From an uncultured Slackia sp. (GTDB lineage: Bacteria > Actinomycetota > Coriobacteriia > Coriobacteriales > Eggerthellaceae), in NCBI GenBank assembly GCA_900555495.1, contig USLD01000091.1, positions 1 to 5,724 on the forward strand: 5,724 bases of DNA. The letters run 5' to 3'. The notes beneath the pieces are model-generated. The model searched no databases. It saw nothing but the letters and a program-made list of their open reading frames with translations, and was not told the origin of the DNA. The stretch's first letter is position 1. Every line of letters begins with the position of its first letter. Positions 5,135 through 5,724 of the stretch are shown piece after piece. A program made the translations under genes and the position numbers.

Positions 5135-5724
5135 GTGTAGCCCACTCCCCATACCGTTTTCACGTAATCCTTCTCGGCGCCTGCTTTCGCGAGGGCCCTG
5201 CGAAGCCTGCGCACATGCTCGGTCACGACCGCGGAATCGCCTGCCGCACCCCAAACGCGCTCGTATATCATGTCGCGGTCGAACACCTGGCCGGCATGCT
5301 TCGACAAAAGCGCGCAGATCTCGTATTCCTTGCGCGCAAGGGGCACTGCAGCCCCGCCGACGCACACCTCCATGGCGGCGTAGTCGATGGAAAGCACGTC
5401 ATCGACGCGGATCGCATTTATGCGCTTCATGCGTTCGCCTCGAGCAAGCTGGGCTTTCACGCGCGCGCCGAGCACTTCGAGCGAAAACGGCTTTGTCACG
5501 TAATCGTCCGCTCCGGCGGAAAATCCGTCTATGGCGTCGGCGTCTTCCACGCGCGCCGTCAGAAAGATGATCGGACAGGTATGAACGTCGCGCAGCATAC
5601 GGCAGATCGAGAACCCGTCGATATCGGGAAGACCCACATCGAGCAAAATGACGTCAGGAGAACGCTTCGCCTTTTCAAGCGCTTGCGCACCATCGAGCGC
5701 GACCGTCGCCAAATAACCCGACAT
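5122..5724 (-). CDS. OmpR/PhoB-family response regulator (N-terminus cut by window edge)
   Basis: The visible 200 residues are a DNA-binding response regulator. Receiver domain, about 1-95 as seen: VILLDVGLPDIDG carries the phospho-acceptor Asp (visible residue 29), Thr56 in IIFLTAR is the switch Thr, and Lys78 in YVTKPF is the conserved Lys. A winged-helix Trans_reg_C domain follows (about 103-199), with EYEICALLSKHAG, the recognition-helix region VVTEHVRRLRRAL, and the wing ending TVWGVGYTWQG. Family members are about 225-235 residues and start with the acidic pocket strand, so about 25-30 residues lie beyond 5724. The ATG at 5724-5722 (in MSGYLATVA) is therefore most likely internal, matching the position just before the family's usual E/SGY segment. 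The gene overlaps the sensor-like gene by 13 nt, typical of a coupled two-component operon. All visible phosphorylation residues are kept, in contrast to the partner sensor. Targets are unknown. Confidence 0.93.
   Translation of the reverse strand: MSGYLATVALDGAQALEKAKRSPDVILLDVGLPDIDGFSICRMLRDVHTCPIIFLTARVEDADAIDGFSAGADDYVTKPFSLEVLGARVKAQLARGERMKRINAIRVDDVLSIDYAAMEVCVGGAAVPLARKEYEICALLSKHAGQVFDRDMIYERVWGAAGDSAVVTEHVRRLRRALAKAGAEKDYVKTVWGVGYTWQG
5145..5150 (-). promoter_or_regulatory. Ribosome binding site of the sensor gene inside the response-regulator gene
   Basis: GGGGAG on the minus strand lies within the last codons of the response regulator, 10 nt before the sensor ATG at 5134. Its position inside an actively translated gene end, plus the 13-nt overlap, suggests translational coupling. 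The spacing is slightly long, so the site is moderate in strength. Confidence 0.5.

Noticed and set aside
5135..5365. 77-codon in-frame extension of the sensor gene upstream of 5134
   Set aside because: It lies inside the response-regulator gene in another frame, is Arg-rich and resembles no sensor N-terminus. The ATG at 5134 has the ribosome binding site and normal gene overlap.

Overview
This is a GC-rich window (roughly 60% G+C by eye) with AAAGG/GGAG-type ribosome binding sites and no insertion sequence, CRISPR array, tRNA or rRNA that I can recognise. Gene content and style (a DHA2-like drug/metabolite transporter, a VanR/OmpR-type two-component pair, a TVP38-type membrane protein) suggest a high-GC Gram-positive bacterium. 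A gut-type Coriobacteriia/Eggerthellales genome is my best guess, but this is inference from gene style, not proof.

Layout. Positions 1-421 hold no convincing complete gene: a possible C-terminal tail of an upstream gene (weak), a clear intrinsic terminator at 198-224, a 17-bp inverted repeat, a candidate promoter and a leader with an inverted repeat. Then comes one plus-strand gene (422-2299), a 14-helix MFS transporter fused to a C-terminal pair of CBS domains. It ends at a strong 16-bp hairpin (2306-2342) shared with the convergent minus-strand gene. The rest is minus strand, read right to left: an OmpR-family response regulator (5122 to beyond the right edge), a sensor-histidine-kinase-like protein overlapping its end by 13 nt (3341-5134), a 211-nt gap, and a TVP38/TMEM64 membrane protein (2365-3129).

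How the genes may work together. The response regulator and the sensor form a translationally coupled two-component operon. The TVP38 gene downstream has no obvious terminator separating it and may be part of the same transcript. The transporter is a separate, convergent unit; its CBS pair suggests that transport is gated by a cytoplasmic nucleotide.

Main point of interest. The sensor protein has an intact ATP-binding domain (N, G1, F and G2 boxes), but its H-box reads A-R-D-L-R-P-P-L instead of the family's A-H-D-L-R-T-P-L. The phospho-accepting histidine is Arg381 and the H+4 Thr/Asn position needed for phosphatase activity is Pro385. The partner response regulator keeps its phospho-acceptor Asp. 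The sensor therefore looks like a pseudo-histidine kinase in an otherwise normal two-component operon.
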